DNA of 64,000 nt from Methanococcoides sp052057775. GTDB taxonomy: Archaea; Halobacteriota; Methanosarcinia; Methanosarcinales; Methanosarcinaceae. Numbering within the stretch: the first letter of the stretch is position 1; every line of letters begins with the position of its first letter. Below, one piece after another: positions 25,841-33,172 of this stretch. The DNA lies in assembly GCF_052057775.1 (NCBI RefSeq), contig NZ_CP195121.1, positions 620,001 to 684,000 of the forward strand, given 5' to 3'. The notes beneath the pieces are model-generated. The model worked only from the letters and a program-made list of their open reading frames with translations. It was not told where the DNA came from and did not search any database. The translations under genes were made by a program, and so were the position numbers.

Positions 25841-26533
25841 TCAGATCTCACTCTTTAATTTCTCAACAAGTTCCTGCTTGATAGAAGTGTTGCGGTCTCC
25901 GCCACATACAATTCCACGCACACCAATGATAGTAGGCTGGATGCGCTTCAATGCAGGAATATCATCGAACTTGATGGTTCCGGCAATTGCAGTCTCAAGT
26001 CCACGGGAGTGGGCATCGTTAACGAACTCGATGAGGTCGTCTTCGTTCATGAACTCGAAGGTGGAACGTCCGTCCTTTATACCCGTGTCTACCATCACAA
26101 GGTCTACACCTGCTTTCTCTCCGATAGCAGGGAGCAGCTTTGGATCAATGGAATCGATCCTCTCATAGTCTGAATATCCGCAGGCAACGACCTTTACATC
26201 CATTCCCTTTACAGAGTCGGCGATACCTTTCATCATTTCAAGTGCCTGCTCTTCGGTCTTTACATCGTAGAGCCCGATCTTCACATAGCTTGCACCAGCG
26301 GATGCAGCTCCGTATGCAGCAAGTGCTGCGGTACCCGGCTTGAAATTGAAGTCACCAAGTGCTGCACTGATAGGTCTTTTACCCTCGATCGCTTCCTTTA
26401 CATCCCTGATGACCCACGGGAAGTTTGCACCCAGTGAACCTTCCTTTGGGTTTTTGATATCAATTACGTCTGCTCCGCCGTTGAGTGCAGACATTGCTTC
26501 TTCAGTGTTAATAGGACTTACCAGTAATTTCAT
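25841..26533 (-). CDS. mfnB: (5-formylfuran-3-yl)methyl phosphate synthase, methanofuran biosynthesis
   Basis: 230 residues. MfnB condenses two glyceraldehyde-3-phosphate molecules into the furan precursor of methanofuran, the C1 carrier of the first step of CO2-linked methanogenesis. The catalytic Lys27 and Asp25 of the family are both present in VIDIKNPKEGSLG, as are AALGDFNFKPG, YVKIGLYDV and the phosphate-binding GVRGIVCGGDR. Length is typical. It is divergently transcribed from a HisA-like gene with less than 50 bases between starts. Confidence 0.95.
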   Translation of the reverse strand: MKLLVSPINTEEAMSALNGGADVIDIKNPKEGSLGANFPWVIRDVKEAIEGKRPISAALGDFNFKPGTAALAAYGAASAGASYVKIGLYDVKTEEQALEMMKGIADSVKGMDVKVVACGYSDYERIDSIDPKLLPAIGEKAGVDLVMVDTGIKDGRSTFEFMNEDDLIEFVNDAHSRGLETAIAGTIKFDDIPALKRIQPTIIGVRGIVCGGDRNTSIKQELVEKLKSEI

Positions 26534-26579
26534 GTATTAGCCTCTTTTTTATAAGATGAAAATAAAGTATCGATTAAAT

Positions 26580-27287
26580 ATGTTTCGAACTGTCTTTGTA
26601 TTTGATGTATATAACCATAATGCTGTCCATGCACAGGGCGGTGATCGCCGGAAGTACCGTCCGGTACATGAGTCCAGTTCCATATGCACGACATCGGATC
26701 CCGTGGAGATCGTTAGGGACCTGAGGCCAAAAGAAGTGTATATCGCAGACCTCAACCGCCTTCAGGTGGAGGGTTCTCCTGATTTCAACTTTGATGTGAT
26801 CAGGGGTGTTTCAGCACAAAGTGAGACCATGCTGGATGCAGGAATTATTTCTTTTGAGGACATACTTTCCGTAATTGATCTTGCATCACATCCGGTACTT
26901 GGTACTGAGACCGCTTCCCTGGACACGATTTCGAAGATAGCTTTGGAATACCCTTCAAGGGTCAACGTGAGTATCGATAAGAAGGATGGTTCCATACTTT
27001 CATCCGATCCTTCAATGCCCGATGATCCTTTCGAGATCGTTGAGATCCTCAACGGGCTTGATATCAATGATGTGATCTTCCTTGATATGGATATGGTGGG
27101 GACCTCGGCAGGATTCGATGCACAATTCTTAAGTCTTATAGCAGATGTTTGTGAACACGACGTCCTTCTTGGCGGAGGCGTAAGGGGTCCGGAGGACATC
27201 AGGCAGCTTGAGGACATCGGCATCAAAGGTGCACTGGTGGCTACTGCCTTGTATAATGGCTCGATCCCTGTTACAATGTTACAGTAA
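26580..27287 (+). CDS. HisA-related TIM-barrel protein (COG1411 type)
   Basis: About 235 residues. The N-terminal FVFDVYNHNAVHAQGGDR and the phosphate-loop end GGGVRGPEDIRQLEDIGIKGALVATALY are HisA-like, but histidine-pathway HisA residues are only partly kept, as in the methanogen proteins described as related to ProFAR isomerase. Biochemical role is not established. The start at 26580 (MFRTVFVFD) is favoured because HisA-like proteins begin this way; an upstream ATG at 26556 would add eight residues. It lies head-to-head with mfnB, which may point to a C1-carrier cofactor pathway (inference). Confidence 0.75.
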   Translation: MFRTVFVFDVYNHNAVHAQGGDRRKYRPVHESSSICTTSDPVEIVRDLRPKEVYIADLNRLQVEGSPDFNFDVIRGVSAQSETMLDAGIISFEDILSVIDLASHPVLGTETASLDTISKIALEYPSRVNVSIDKKDGSILSSDPSMPDDPFEIVEILNGLDINDVIFLDMDMVGTSAGFDAQFLSLIADVCEHDVLLGGGVRGPEDIRQLEDIGIKGALVATALYNGSIPVTMLQ

Positions 27288-27352
27288 GTGGATCTGAATT
27301 GAACAGATCCTATCAACAAATGAAAAATTACAATTACATATCTGGTGATACT

Positions 27353-27586
27353 ATGGCAGAAGAGAATGAGAATGTTTCTGAAGGCGAAGAATACATGGAG
27401 ATAAAGATGGCAGGTGGCTGGTATCTTACCATGACCCTTGCGAAAAGTGAAAAATATGACAGTGAATATGTTGAGGTCGCAAAGGAAAGAAGCGGTCAGA
27501 AAAGGAGCCGCTTTAATCTGAACCCCAAGTATGTACGTGAACTTGGAGAGACCCTCATAAAGTTCGCAGATGCGAACGGTCTTTAA
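27353..27586 (+). CDS. Conserved-looking small protein, unknown function (77 aa)
   Basis: 77 residues: an acidic N-terminus (EENENVSEGEEY), a β-hairpin-like core EIKMAGGWYLTMTLAKSEKY, a basic loop ERSGQKRSRFNLNPKYV and a terminal helix ELGETLIKFADANG. Reminiscent in outline of small single-strand nucleic-acid binders (PC4-like), but I do not recognise the family and do not claim it. GGTGAT directly precedes the ATG at 27353. Its stop overlaps the stop of the convergent thymidylate kinase gene by four bases. Confidence 0.65.
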   Translation: MAEENENVSEGEEYMEIKMAGGWYLTMTLAKSEKYDSEYVEVAKERSGQKRSRFNLNPKYVRELGETLIKFADANGL

Positions 27587-28188
27587 CTTTCAATGATCGA
27601 TGTGATTGCCTGCAACACATCGTTCTCTATTTCTTTTAGGTCCCTGTCGGTCTCTATTACAACGAACCTTTCCGGCTCTTTCTCTGCAAGCCTGAGGTAG
27701 TTCTCCCTGACACTATTCAGGAGCCCAATCTTCTCGAACTTTGTCTGCTCCCCTCTTTTGCCACAGCGCTCAACCGATATTTCCGGGTCGATATCAAAGA
27801 GTATTGTAAGATCCGGAACGATCGTCCATCCTTTATGGATCTGCTGCACCCATTCCATGGGGTCATCGAACCTGTCCCTGAGGGTCACGCCCTGATATGC
27901 GTATCTGCTGTCCGAGTATCTGTCCGAGATGACGATCTTTCCTTCTTCAAGTGCCGGTCGTATCAGGGTTGCGATGTGGTTTGCATGGTCTGCAGTAAAG
28001 AGCATAAGTTCGGCAAGGTCATCCGTGTCGGATCCGATGGCCTTGTAGACGGCTTCACCTATCCAGCTGGTGGTGGGCTCCCTTGTGAAGACCGCATCTG
28101 AAAAGGCAGGATGGGAGTTCAAGAAACGGGTGATCGTGGATTTCCCGGACCCATCGATACCTTCCAGTGTTATGAGCTTTCCTTTCAT
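27583..28188 (-). CDS. tmk: Thymidylate kinase
   Basis: 201 residues. Phosphorylates dTMP to dTDP for DNA synthesis. P-loop LEGIDGSGKST near residue 9, DRYSDSRYAYQG, the DR and LID-type region RCGKRGEQTKFE. The frame is open 33 codons further upstream, but that part overlaps the zinc-ribbon gene and begins inside it; MKGKLITLEGIDG at 28188 is the family-like start. A zinc-ribbon gene lies 59 bases upstream on the same strand, probably cotranscribed. Confidence 0.93.
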   Translation of the reverse strand: MKGKLITLEGIDGSGKSTITRFLNSHPAFSDAVFTREPTTSWIGEAVYKAIGSDTDDLAELMLFTADHANHIATLIRPALEEGKIVISDRYSDSRYAYQGVTLRDRFDDPMEWVQQIHKGWTIVPDLTILFDIDPEISVERCGKRGEQTKFEKIGLLNSVRENYLRLAEKEPERFVVIETDRDLKEIENDVLQAITSIIES

Positions 28189-28247
28189 GAAGGTCAGATA
28201 TACTGCTACATTCTTAACTTTATGTTCTCTGATCTTCTGTCGTCTAT

Positions 28248-28376
28248 TTAGGTCCTTGAGGTATCCTCGCTGCCGCACTGGGGACATGGTATTGGGAAGA
28301 AGTTAGGATCTGCCTGAAATACAAAATCGCATACGTTACACCTGAAATATACCATTGACTGATCAATATCTTCCAT
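28248..28376 (-). CDS. Small zinc-ribbon protein (42 aa)
   Basis: 42 residues encoded on the minus strand, beginning MEDIDQSMVYFRCNVC and ending in CPQCGSEDTSRT. CxxC pairs at residues 13/16 and 31/34 form a zinc ribbon of the type in small archaeal RNA/transcription-associated proteins. GGTGAG lies at ideal spacing before the ATG at 28376. It is followed after 59 bases by tmk. Function unknown; it was easy to miss because the tmk frame reads through this region in another phase. Confidence 0.75.
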   Translation of the reverse strand: MEDIDQSMVYFRCNVCDFVFQADPNFFPIPCPQCGSEDTSRT

Positions 28377-28488
28377 TTATCTCACCTTAAATTCTATTAC
28401 CTTAATATTTTAGCAGTTATACTAATGTTTAACAACAAACAATATTAATATACCGCTGTTCCAATAATAGCACAGGAAGGTAGTGATA

Positions 28489-29166
28489 ATGACAAAGCTA
28501 GGAGTTATACTGCGCGGAAAATACGGATCAAGGCTCGTGGAAACCGTGCGCTCGAAGACAGATATGGAGGTCATCGTCGCCAAGCTTCCCGCATATCTTC
28601 CGGATTTTATCGATGAGCCGGATGAGTTCTTTTCCACGCTGGATTTTGATATGAAGGTGTTCGATTCTGACATTATCATCACATATTCCCTGCACCCTGA
28701 CATCACTCCTGAAATAGCACGCATGGCCGGAAAGGCAGGGGTGCGTGCGCTTATCGTTCCCGGAGGTACTTCAAAGGCTCCTGTCAAGGAACTTGAAGCG
28801 ATCTCAAAAGAGTACGGTATCTTCATAGAGGTCGATGAGATCTGCTGCAATCTGGAATCCGACCCTGCAACGGATGATTTCACCTGCTTCTTCGGAGATC
28901 CTGTGCTTGATGTTGAAATCGAAGATGGCAAAATATCAAAGGTGAATGTGATACGTGGCGCTCCCTGCGGAAGTACCTGGCATATGGCTAATTCCCTTGC
29001 TGGTATTCCTGTGGAAGAGGCCGGCTCCAAAGCAGGACTGCTGGTCTCCCAGTATCCGTGCCGTGCGGTCAGGGGCCAGATGGGTGGTATCCATGAGTCC
29101 TCGGAACTCCACAAGCAGGCGGTCGAAGATGCCATAAAAAGGAAACAGGCTTCTTCCGGAAAGTAA
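28489..29166 (+). CDS. DUF166 family protein
   Basis: 225 residues recognisable as DUF166, a family largely confined to methanogens and relatives: KLGVILRGKYGSRL at the N-terminus, SDIIITYSLHPDITPEIA, ALIVPGGTSKAP, a cysteine-rich EICCNLE, and RGAPCGSTWHMA. Members have sometimes been annotated as thymidylate synthase without good support. Several conserved cysteines hint at a metal or Fe-S site (inference). The ATG at 28489 is preferred over the GTG two codons earlier. Transcribed alone, with a convergent neighbour. Confidence 0.8.
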   Translation: MTKLGVILRGKYGSRLVETVRSKTDMEVIVAKLPAYLPDFIDEPDEFFSTLDFDMKVFDSDIIITYSLHPDITPEIARMAGKAGVRALIVPGGTSKAPVKELEAISKEYGIFIEVDEICCNLESDPATDDFTCFFGDPVLDVEIEDGKISKVNVIRGAPCGSTWHMANSLAGIPVEEAGSKAGLLVSQYPCRAVRGQMGGIHESSELHKQAVEDAIKRKQASSGK

Positions 29167-29241
29167 AACGAAGTAGCGTTAAATGAATTAATTTAACTAA
29201 ATTAACTTAAACTAATTAAGTCAAACAAAAATAAAAAGATA

Positions 29242-29261
29242 AGCAGGCCCGGAAGCCTGCT
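29242..29261 (-). terminator. Hairpin terminator of the Mmp14 gene
   Basis: AGCAGGC (29242-29248) and GCCTGCT (29255-29261) form a perfect 7-bp stem. On the minus strand it follows the Mmp14 stop by seven bases and is succeeded by TTTTTATTTTTG. Confidence 0.75.
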
Positions 29262-29268
29262 ATTTCGA

Positions 29269-30705
29269 TCATTTGTTCTGAAGTTTCATACGGTGGCCGA
29301 GGATACATTTTCCGCCCCGATGGCCTCCGAGAGGATTGAAAGTCGTTCCCAGGGAGTTCATACATCTGGCCATGACCGCGGCACCTCTTGCAAGCCCGTC
29401 ATCCACGAAGACAACGTTCTCCTCTATCTTGCTGTTCATTCCAAGGCCTTCGAGGTACTTCAATGCCAGTTTTGCCTTGTCGCCGCTGATGCCGGCACGT
29501 CCGGTGATACCGATGGTGGTCTCCGGATATACAAGCCCTTCATCCTTTGCGACCTTTACAAGATGGTATATGACCTGTGCCATGACCTCATCTATGACTG
29601 CGAAAAGCACCTTGACGCCAAGTTTGTTGTAGATCTCACCGCCCAGCATTGAGAGTTTGTCCATGTCGCTACCGTTCACACCAACATCACATCCGATCAG
29701 CACGACCCCGATGTCCTTTGCAGCTTTAGGGTTCACAGGAACGCTACCGTACCTATTCCTGTCCTCCGGTACCTTTTCTATGATTATGTGATCGAGCACC
29801 TTGTCAGCGTATTCCCTTATCTTCTTGCCCTTGAGCATCACTGTGAGCCTGTCGGTATGTATGTCCTTGAAAACATCCAGGGCAGTACCAAGTTTGCTGT
29901 CGACGAGGCCGGTACCTTTGAGAAGTGCATCCGGTATCGCTCCTGCATATCCGCAGAAGTTACCGATGGTCTTTGCATATGGTTCATCAGGGCTGATGAT
30001 CCTGCCATCGAGGGTTGTTCCGAAGTCCATGGAAAGGCATGGGTTACGGAAATCCACGTCCACCCATTTGGCACCTTCCTTGATACCTGCTGTAGCAAGT
30101 TCTCCTTCCATCTCGTTGGCCACGATCTCAACACCGGTGGCACCGGTAGGTGGCAGTACACTGGCAACAGCCCCGTCAAAGAAGACCTTGTCCAGTTTGC
30201 TGTGTTTCTGGAACTTTTCCGGAAGGTTTTCCACGCTCATCGGTGGTGTCATGTTCTTTGGTGGTACTCCTGCAAGGAGGCATCCTTCTGCAAGAGCCTT
30301 GATGAACTCTCCCACCTCTTCGGGTGCATCGAATCCTGCGACAACTCCTGTGGAGCGAACAACAAAGTTAACGTCCTTTTCGATGTCAAGGTGAGCCTGT
30401 TTCACAGCTTCCACAAGAGTATCCCTGACAAGTTCGGCCACGGATTCACGGGTTAGCTCCACTCCGTTGAGTGTTCTGCCAAAGACTGTCTCTCCGGCCT
30501 TTGGCGGTCTGACATCCCTTGTCATCCTGACCGTCTTTGTGACGTGATATGTCTTTCCTTCATCCATATTTGTAGCTGTCAGGATACATTTGGTCGTGGT
30601 GTTCCCGACCTCCACGGAAGCTACGATGAAGAAAGGCTTTGAACTTGATTTGAGGTCAAGGAGCCTGACCCCCGGATTCGCTGCAAATCTTGGTTTATGG
30701 GACAT
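29269..30705 (-). CDS. Methanogenesis marker protein 14
   Basis: 478 residues matching the marker family found in essentially all methanogens (TIGR03285). The ASKHA-type nucleotide-binding motifs are visible: VASVEVGNTTTKCIL at the N-terminus, a DFGTTLDGRI loop in the middle, and GITGRAGISGDKAKLAL near the C-terminus, suggesting an actin-like ATPase fold as in 2-hydroxyacyl-dehydratase activators. A conserved activation role for a methanogenesis enzyme is likely but unproven. Thioredoxin is encoded immediately upstream on the same strand (21 bases), probably as an operon. Confidence 0.9.
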   Translation of the reverse strand: MSHKPRFAANPGVRLLDLKSSSKPFFIVASVEVGNTTTKCILTATNMDEGKTYHVTKTVRMTRDVRPPKAGETVFGRTLNGVELTRESVAELVRDTLVEAVKQAHLDIEKDVNFVVRSTGVVAGFDAPEEVGEFIKALAEGCLLAGVPPKNMTPPMSVENLPEKFQKHSKLDKVFFDGAVASVLPPTGATGVEIVANEMEGELATAGIKEGAKWVDVDFRNPCLSMDFGTTLDGRIISPDEPYAKTIGNFCGYAGAIPDALLKGTGLVDSKLGTALDVFKDIHTDRLTVMLKGKKIREYADKVLDHIIIEKVPEDRNRYGSVPVNPKAAKDIGVVLIGCDVGVNGSDMDKLSMLGGEIYNKLGVKVLFAVIDEVMAQVIYHLVKVAKDEGLVYPETTIGITGRAGISGDKAKLALKYLEGLGMNSKIEENVVFVDDGLARGAAVMARCMNSLGTTFNPLGGHRGGKCILGHRMKLQNK

Positions 30706-30726
30706 TATATCATCTTCCGTTAATTC

Positions 30727-31119
30727 TCAGATTAATTTGTTCAGTCTTTCAACGAGCTGTTCTTTCTGGAGCGCTCCCACGATCTGTCCGGCTGGCTTTC
30801 CATTTTTGAATACCAGAAGTGTGGGTATGGCTGTGATATTGAAATTCCTTGCAGTGTTCTGGTTCTCATCAGTGTTCAGTTTGCCAAAAACGATCTTCCC
30901 CTGCATTTCCCTTGCAAGTGCATCAATGACAGGTACAAGTTTCCTGCAAGGCCCGCACCACTCTGCCCAGCAATCAATAACCACTACGGGATATTTTGAT
31001 GTGATCTCGTTAAAGTTAGAATCTGTTGCATGAAGGGGACTGTCCGGGAATGATCTTGCTTCAAGGTTGCTTTTGATCTGTTCCAATCGCTGTTGCCTGA
31101 TCTTTTCTAAATCATCCAT
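30727..31119 (-). CDS. trxA: Thioredoxin
   Basis: 130 residues with active site WAEWCGPCRKLVPVI, the cis-Pro loop in ITAIPTLLVFKNGK and a terminal helix. An N-terminal extension of about 35 residues (MDDLEKIRQQRLEQIK onward) is longer than in classical thioredoxins. ATG 31119 has GGTGAG just upstream; the open frame further upstream is AT-rich and noncoding-like. It reduces disulfides in the cytoplasm, and in methanogens thioredoxins reactivate many methanogenesis enzymes. It precedes mmp14 by 21 bases. Confidence 0.92.
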   Translation of the reverse strand: MDDLEKIRQQRLEQIKSNLEARSFPDSPLHATDSNFNEITSKYPVVVIDCWAEWCGPCRKLVPVIDALAREMQGKIVFGKLNTDENQNTARNFNITAIPTLLVFKNGKPAGQIVGALQKEQLVERLNKLI

Positions 31120-31342
31120 TGTGCTCACCTTATCTGTTGTGAGAACTGTCCTAAATTTTATAATAATATTAATATTTGATATGGTATTATAATCTACCAT
31201 ATACTTTTGTGTGTATGCAGATTAATGTTGTGAAATGATTTAAAGTTTTGTATGGTTGTCCAGAAAATGCACAAAACCATGCAGACTTACTCACGATGGC
31301 GGTTTCAATAACATTATACAAAGAGAAAGGTACGGTGACCTT

Positions 31343-31507
31343 ATGAAAGGAAGGGCTGAAAAAAAACAAATTGATCGCTCACTCTTTGACCAGAAATGTG
31401 TAACATGTGGGACATGGATGGTAAGTACGGAAAAGAAAGTGAATGAAGTAACGACCATCACATATTCCTGTTCTGAATGCGGGCTTACCTATACGGTTGA
31501 CAAATGA
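31343..31507 (+). CDS. Small zinc-ribbon protein (54 aa) overlapping the Mrr-like gene
   Basis: 54 residues: a lysine-rich N-terminus (MKGRAEKKQIDRSLFDQK), then CVTCGTWM and CSECGLTY, a zinc ribbon. GGTGACC is six bases before the ATG. The stop overlaps the start of the next gene in ATGA, so the two are translationally coupled. The tight coupling suggests it works with the Mrr-like nuclease, perhaps in nucleic-acid recognition (inference). Confidence 0.8.
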   Translation: MKGRAEKKQIDRSLFDQKCVTCGTWMVSTEKKVNEVTTITYSCSECGLTYTVDK

Positions 31508-32517
31508 GCGCTATTTCTATCTGGTCACTGGACCAGCTTCTGGAAACCGATCCCTATGACCTTGAGAACCTCGTAGCTTCTCTTTTCAGGAAGATGGGGT
31601 ATAAGGCAAATGTAACATCACGTTCAAAGGACGGTGGTGTCGATGTGGAGGTGAGCATTGAACATTTTGGCCTTTCACACCGGTGGCTCGTTCAGGTCAA
31701 ACGTTATCTTAACCCGGTGGGAGTGAAAGAGGTAAGGGAATATAGCAGCCTCCGCTACAGGGAAAAGGTCGATGGTGTTATAATTGTCACAACCTCCACT
31801 TTCACTGAAGATGCATACAGGGAAGCTGCAGAACATAATGTGAAACTCATTGAAGGGCAGTTACTTGTTTCAATGCTCAACCACTATTGCGGTGATGCTC
31901 CTGCAGCTGTTTCAGGGGTTGCTGAGAATACCACCTCCTCGGGTGTTGTGCTTAAGACAGGTGAATCTGTACATCTCAGGGAAGCTGTAAGTGTTGATAG
32001 CAAGCGATTTACACTGGTCATTACTAACAGGCACATCTACTTCGAGCAGAGCTCAGGAGGGCTTTTCTCTAAAAAGCAGGAGATCTCACGCCGCATAGAG
32101 GTAAAGGACATTGTTGGTTTTTCACAGTCAGGTAAGGATCTCCTTATGGTTGTGGGTAAGAAGGGATTCGAAGTGATCTGTATTCGCCCAAGGAATATGG
32201 ATAAGGTCCTGGAAGTCCTTGGTCAGCTAAGGGCCGATTACATGAGGGGTGAATCACTTCTCAGGCTGGAGCTGGCAAAGGGCGATGTTATCATTCTGAC
32301 CAACCGCAGGATTGTCATTATATCATCTGTCGGGGAAGAATCACTGGACCTTAAATTAAAGGATATTGTTGGTTCGGAAGTAACCGGTTCCGGGATGTTC
32401 AGTAAGCAGAAGCTCATCATCTCAGAGTTACGTGATGGTGCAAAAAAGCATGTCCTTGAAGTGACTGATGCAAGGGATTGGAAAAACGAGATCGATCGGG
32501 CTGTGCGTTCAGCCTGA
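31504..32517 (+). CDS. Mrr-like restriction endonuclease fused to two C-terminal PH-like β domains
   Basis: 337 residues. Residues 1-125 match the Mrr_cat fold: PYDLENLVASLFRKMGY, then the PD-(D/E)xK core with Asp47 in SKDGGVDVEV and Gln64-x-Lys66 in WLVQVKRY, and GVIIVTTSTFTEDAYREA. After a linker come two β-rich modules (about 145-240 and 250-335) each starting with a short turn like TGESVHLREA or GESLLRLELA, then a strand TLVITNRHIYF or VIILTNRRIVII, and SL-KDIVGS/VKDIVGFS. The TNR-hIY/IV motif is that of GRAM/bacterial PH-like domains. Mrr enzymes cut methylated DNA; the β modules suggest an unusual sensor or membrane attachment. No methyltransferase is nearby. Confidence 0.8.
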   Translation: MSAISIWSLDQLLETDPYDLENLVASLFRKMGYKANVTSRSKDGGVDVEVSIEHFGLSHRWLVQVKRYLNPVGVKEVREYSSLRYREKVDGVIIVTTSTFTEDAYREAAEHNVKLIEGQLLVSMLNHYCGDAPAAVSGVAENTTSSGVVLKTGESVHLREAVSVDSKRFTLVITNRHIYFEQSSGGLFSKKQEISRRIEVKDIVGFSQSGKDLLMVVGKKGFEVICIRPRNMDKVLEVLGQLRADYMRGESLLRLELAKGDVIILTNRRIVIISSVGEESLDLKLKDIVGSEVTGSGMFSKQKLIISELRDGAKKHVLEVTDARDWKNEIDRAVRSA

Positions 32518-32549
32518 TCATGTCTTATCTGTTTATTTTGACTGAATTA

Positions 32550-32759
32550 TCATTTTGGAAAAAGATCGCTGTATCTCTGGTATCTTAATGCCCTCGTGAG
32601 GAATATAGCAATAATTCCTATGGAAATTCCGAGAAGGATCACCATGACAACGTTTCCTTCATCTGCAAACTTTAACATGCTGTTGAAGAGGAAGGCAGTG
32701 ATCAGTATGCCTGCCAGCATTATATAGACAATAGGGGCTTTATACAATTTTTCGATCAT
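32550..32759 (-). CDS. Small membrane protein, unknown function (69 aa)
   Basis: 69 residues with two membrane helices, about 8-26 (APIVYIMLAGILITAFLF) and 36-54 (GNVVMVILLGISIGIIAIF), and a basic C-terminus TRALRYQRYSDLFPK, so both ends are probably cytoplasmic. I recognise no family. It lies downstream of the 109-residue protein and the radical SAM gene on the same strand and may be the last gene of that set. Confidence 0.6.
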   Translation of the reverse strand: MIEKLYKAPIVYIMLAGILITAFLFNSMLKFADEGNVVMVILLGISIGIIAIFLTRALRYQRYSDLFPK

Positions 32760-32810
32760 ATTTCATCGTCGTTCTGTATCAGTTGTATCATATTTTACTG
32801 TTATCCATGA

Positions 32811-33140
32811 TCAGATATCAGGATGTTCTTCAATAGGACTTCGCTTCAGGACATTATCTATATATTCTATCCTGTGTATCCTTTCCGTTACCATGAGGTC
32901 GAATATAAGTTCGATCTCCTCCGGATATGGATTGTTAGCATACATTGGATGATATGGCTCCATGTCCTGTTGTGCCACATAGAACATCTCTTCCCCGAAA
33001 TAGACGATTGATCTCAGGTCATATTTCTCAAATGTTCTGATCACGAACTCCTTTGACATTGGAGTAACTGCAAATTCAAAGTCTGCGTCCGTCATCTCAA
33101 TGGAGGCTTCAAATCCGGGCTCATTTCCTGTTCCTGTCAT
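32811..33140 (-). CDS. Uncharacterised acidic protein downstream of the radical SAM gene (109 aa)
   Basis: 109 residues, acidic and soluble, with a core FEFAVTPMSKEFVIRTF, SIVYFGEEMFYVAQQDM and a tyrosine/proline-rich YHPMYANNPYPEEIEL, ending in a helix ERIHRIEYIDNVLKR. No domain recognised. GGAGG precedes the ATG at good spacing. The radical SAM gene ends 32 bases upstream on the same strand, so the two are likely one operon; it could be a partner or substrate protein, which is only inference. Confidence 0.65.
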   Translation of the reverse strand: MTGTGNEPGFEASIEMTDADFEFAVTPMSKEFVIRTFEKYDLRSIVYFGEEMFYVAQQDMEPYHPMYANNPYPEEIELIFDLMVTERIHRIEYIDNVLKRSPIEEHPDI

Positions 33141-33172
33141 TTATGCCTCCTTAGAATTTGCATACTGTTCTA

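Noticed and set aside
28189..28287. N-terminal extension of thymidylate kinase
   Set aside because: It overlaps the zinc-ribbon gene and reads as non-family sequence; MKGKLITLEGIDG is the typical start.
29788..30456. Long + strand ORFs antisense to mmp14
   Set aside because: They lie entirely within the well-supported marker 14 gene and have no domain.
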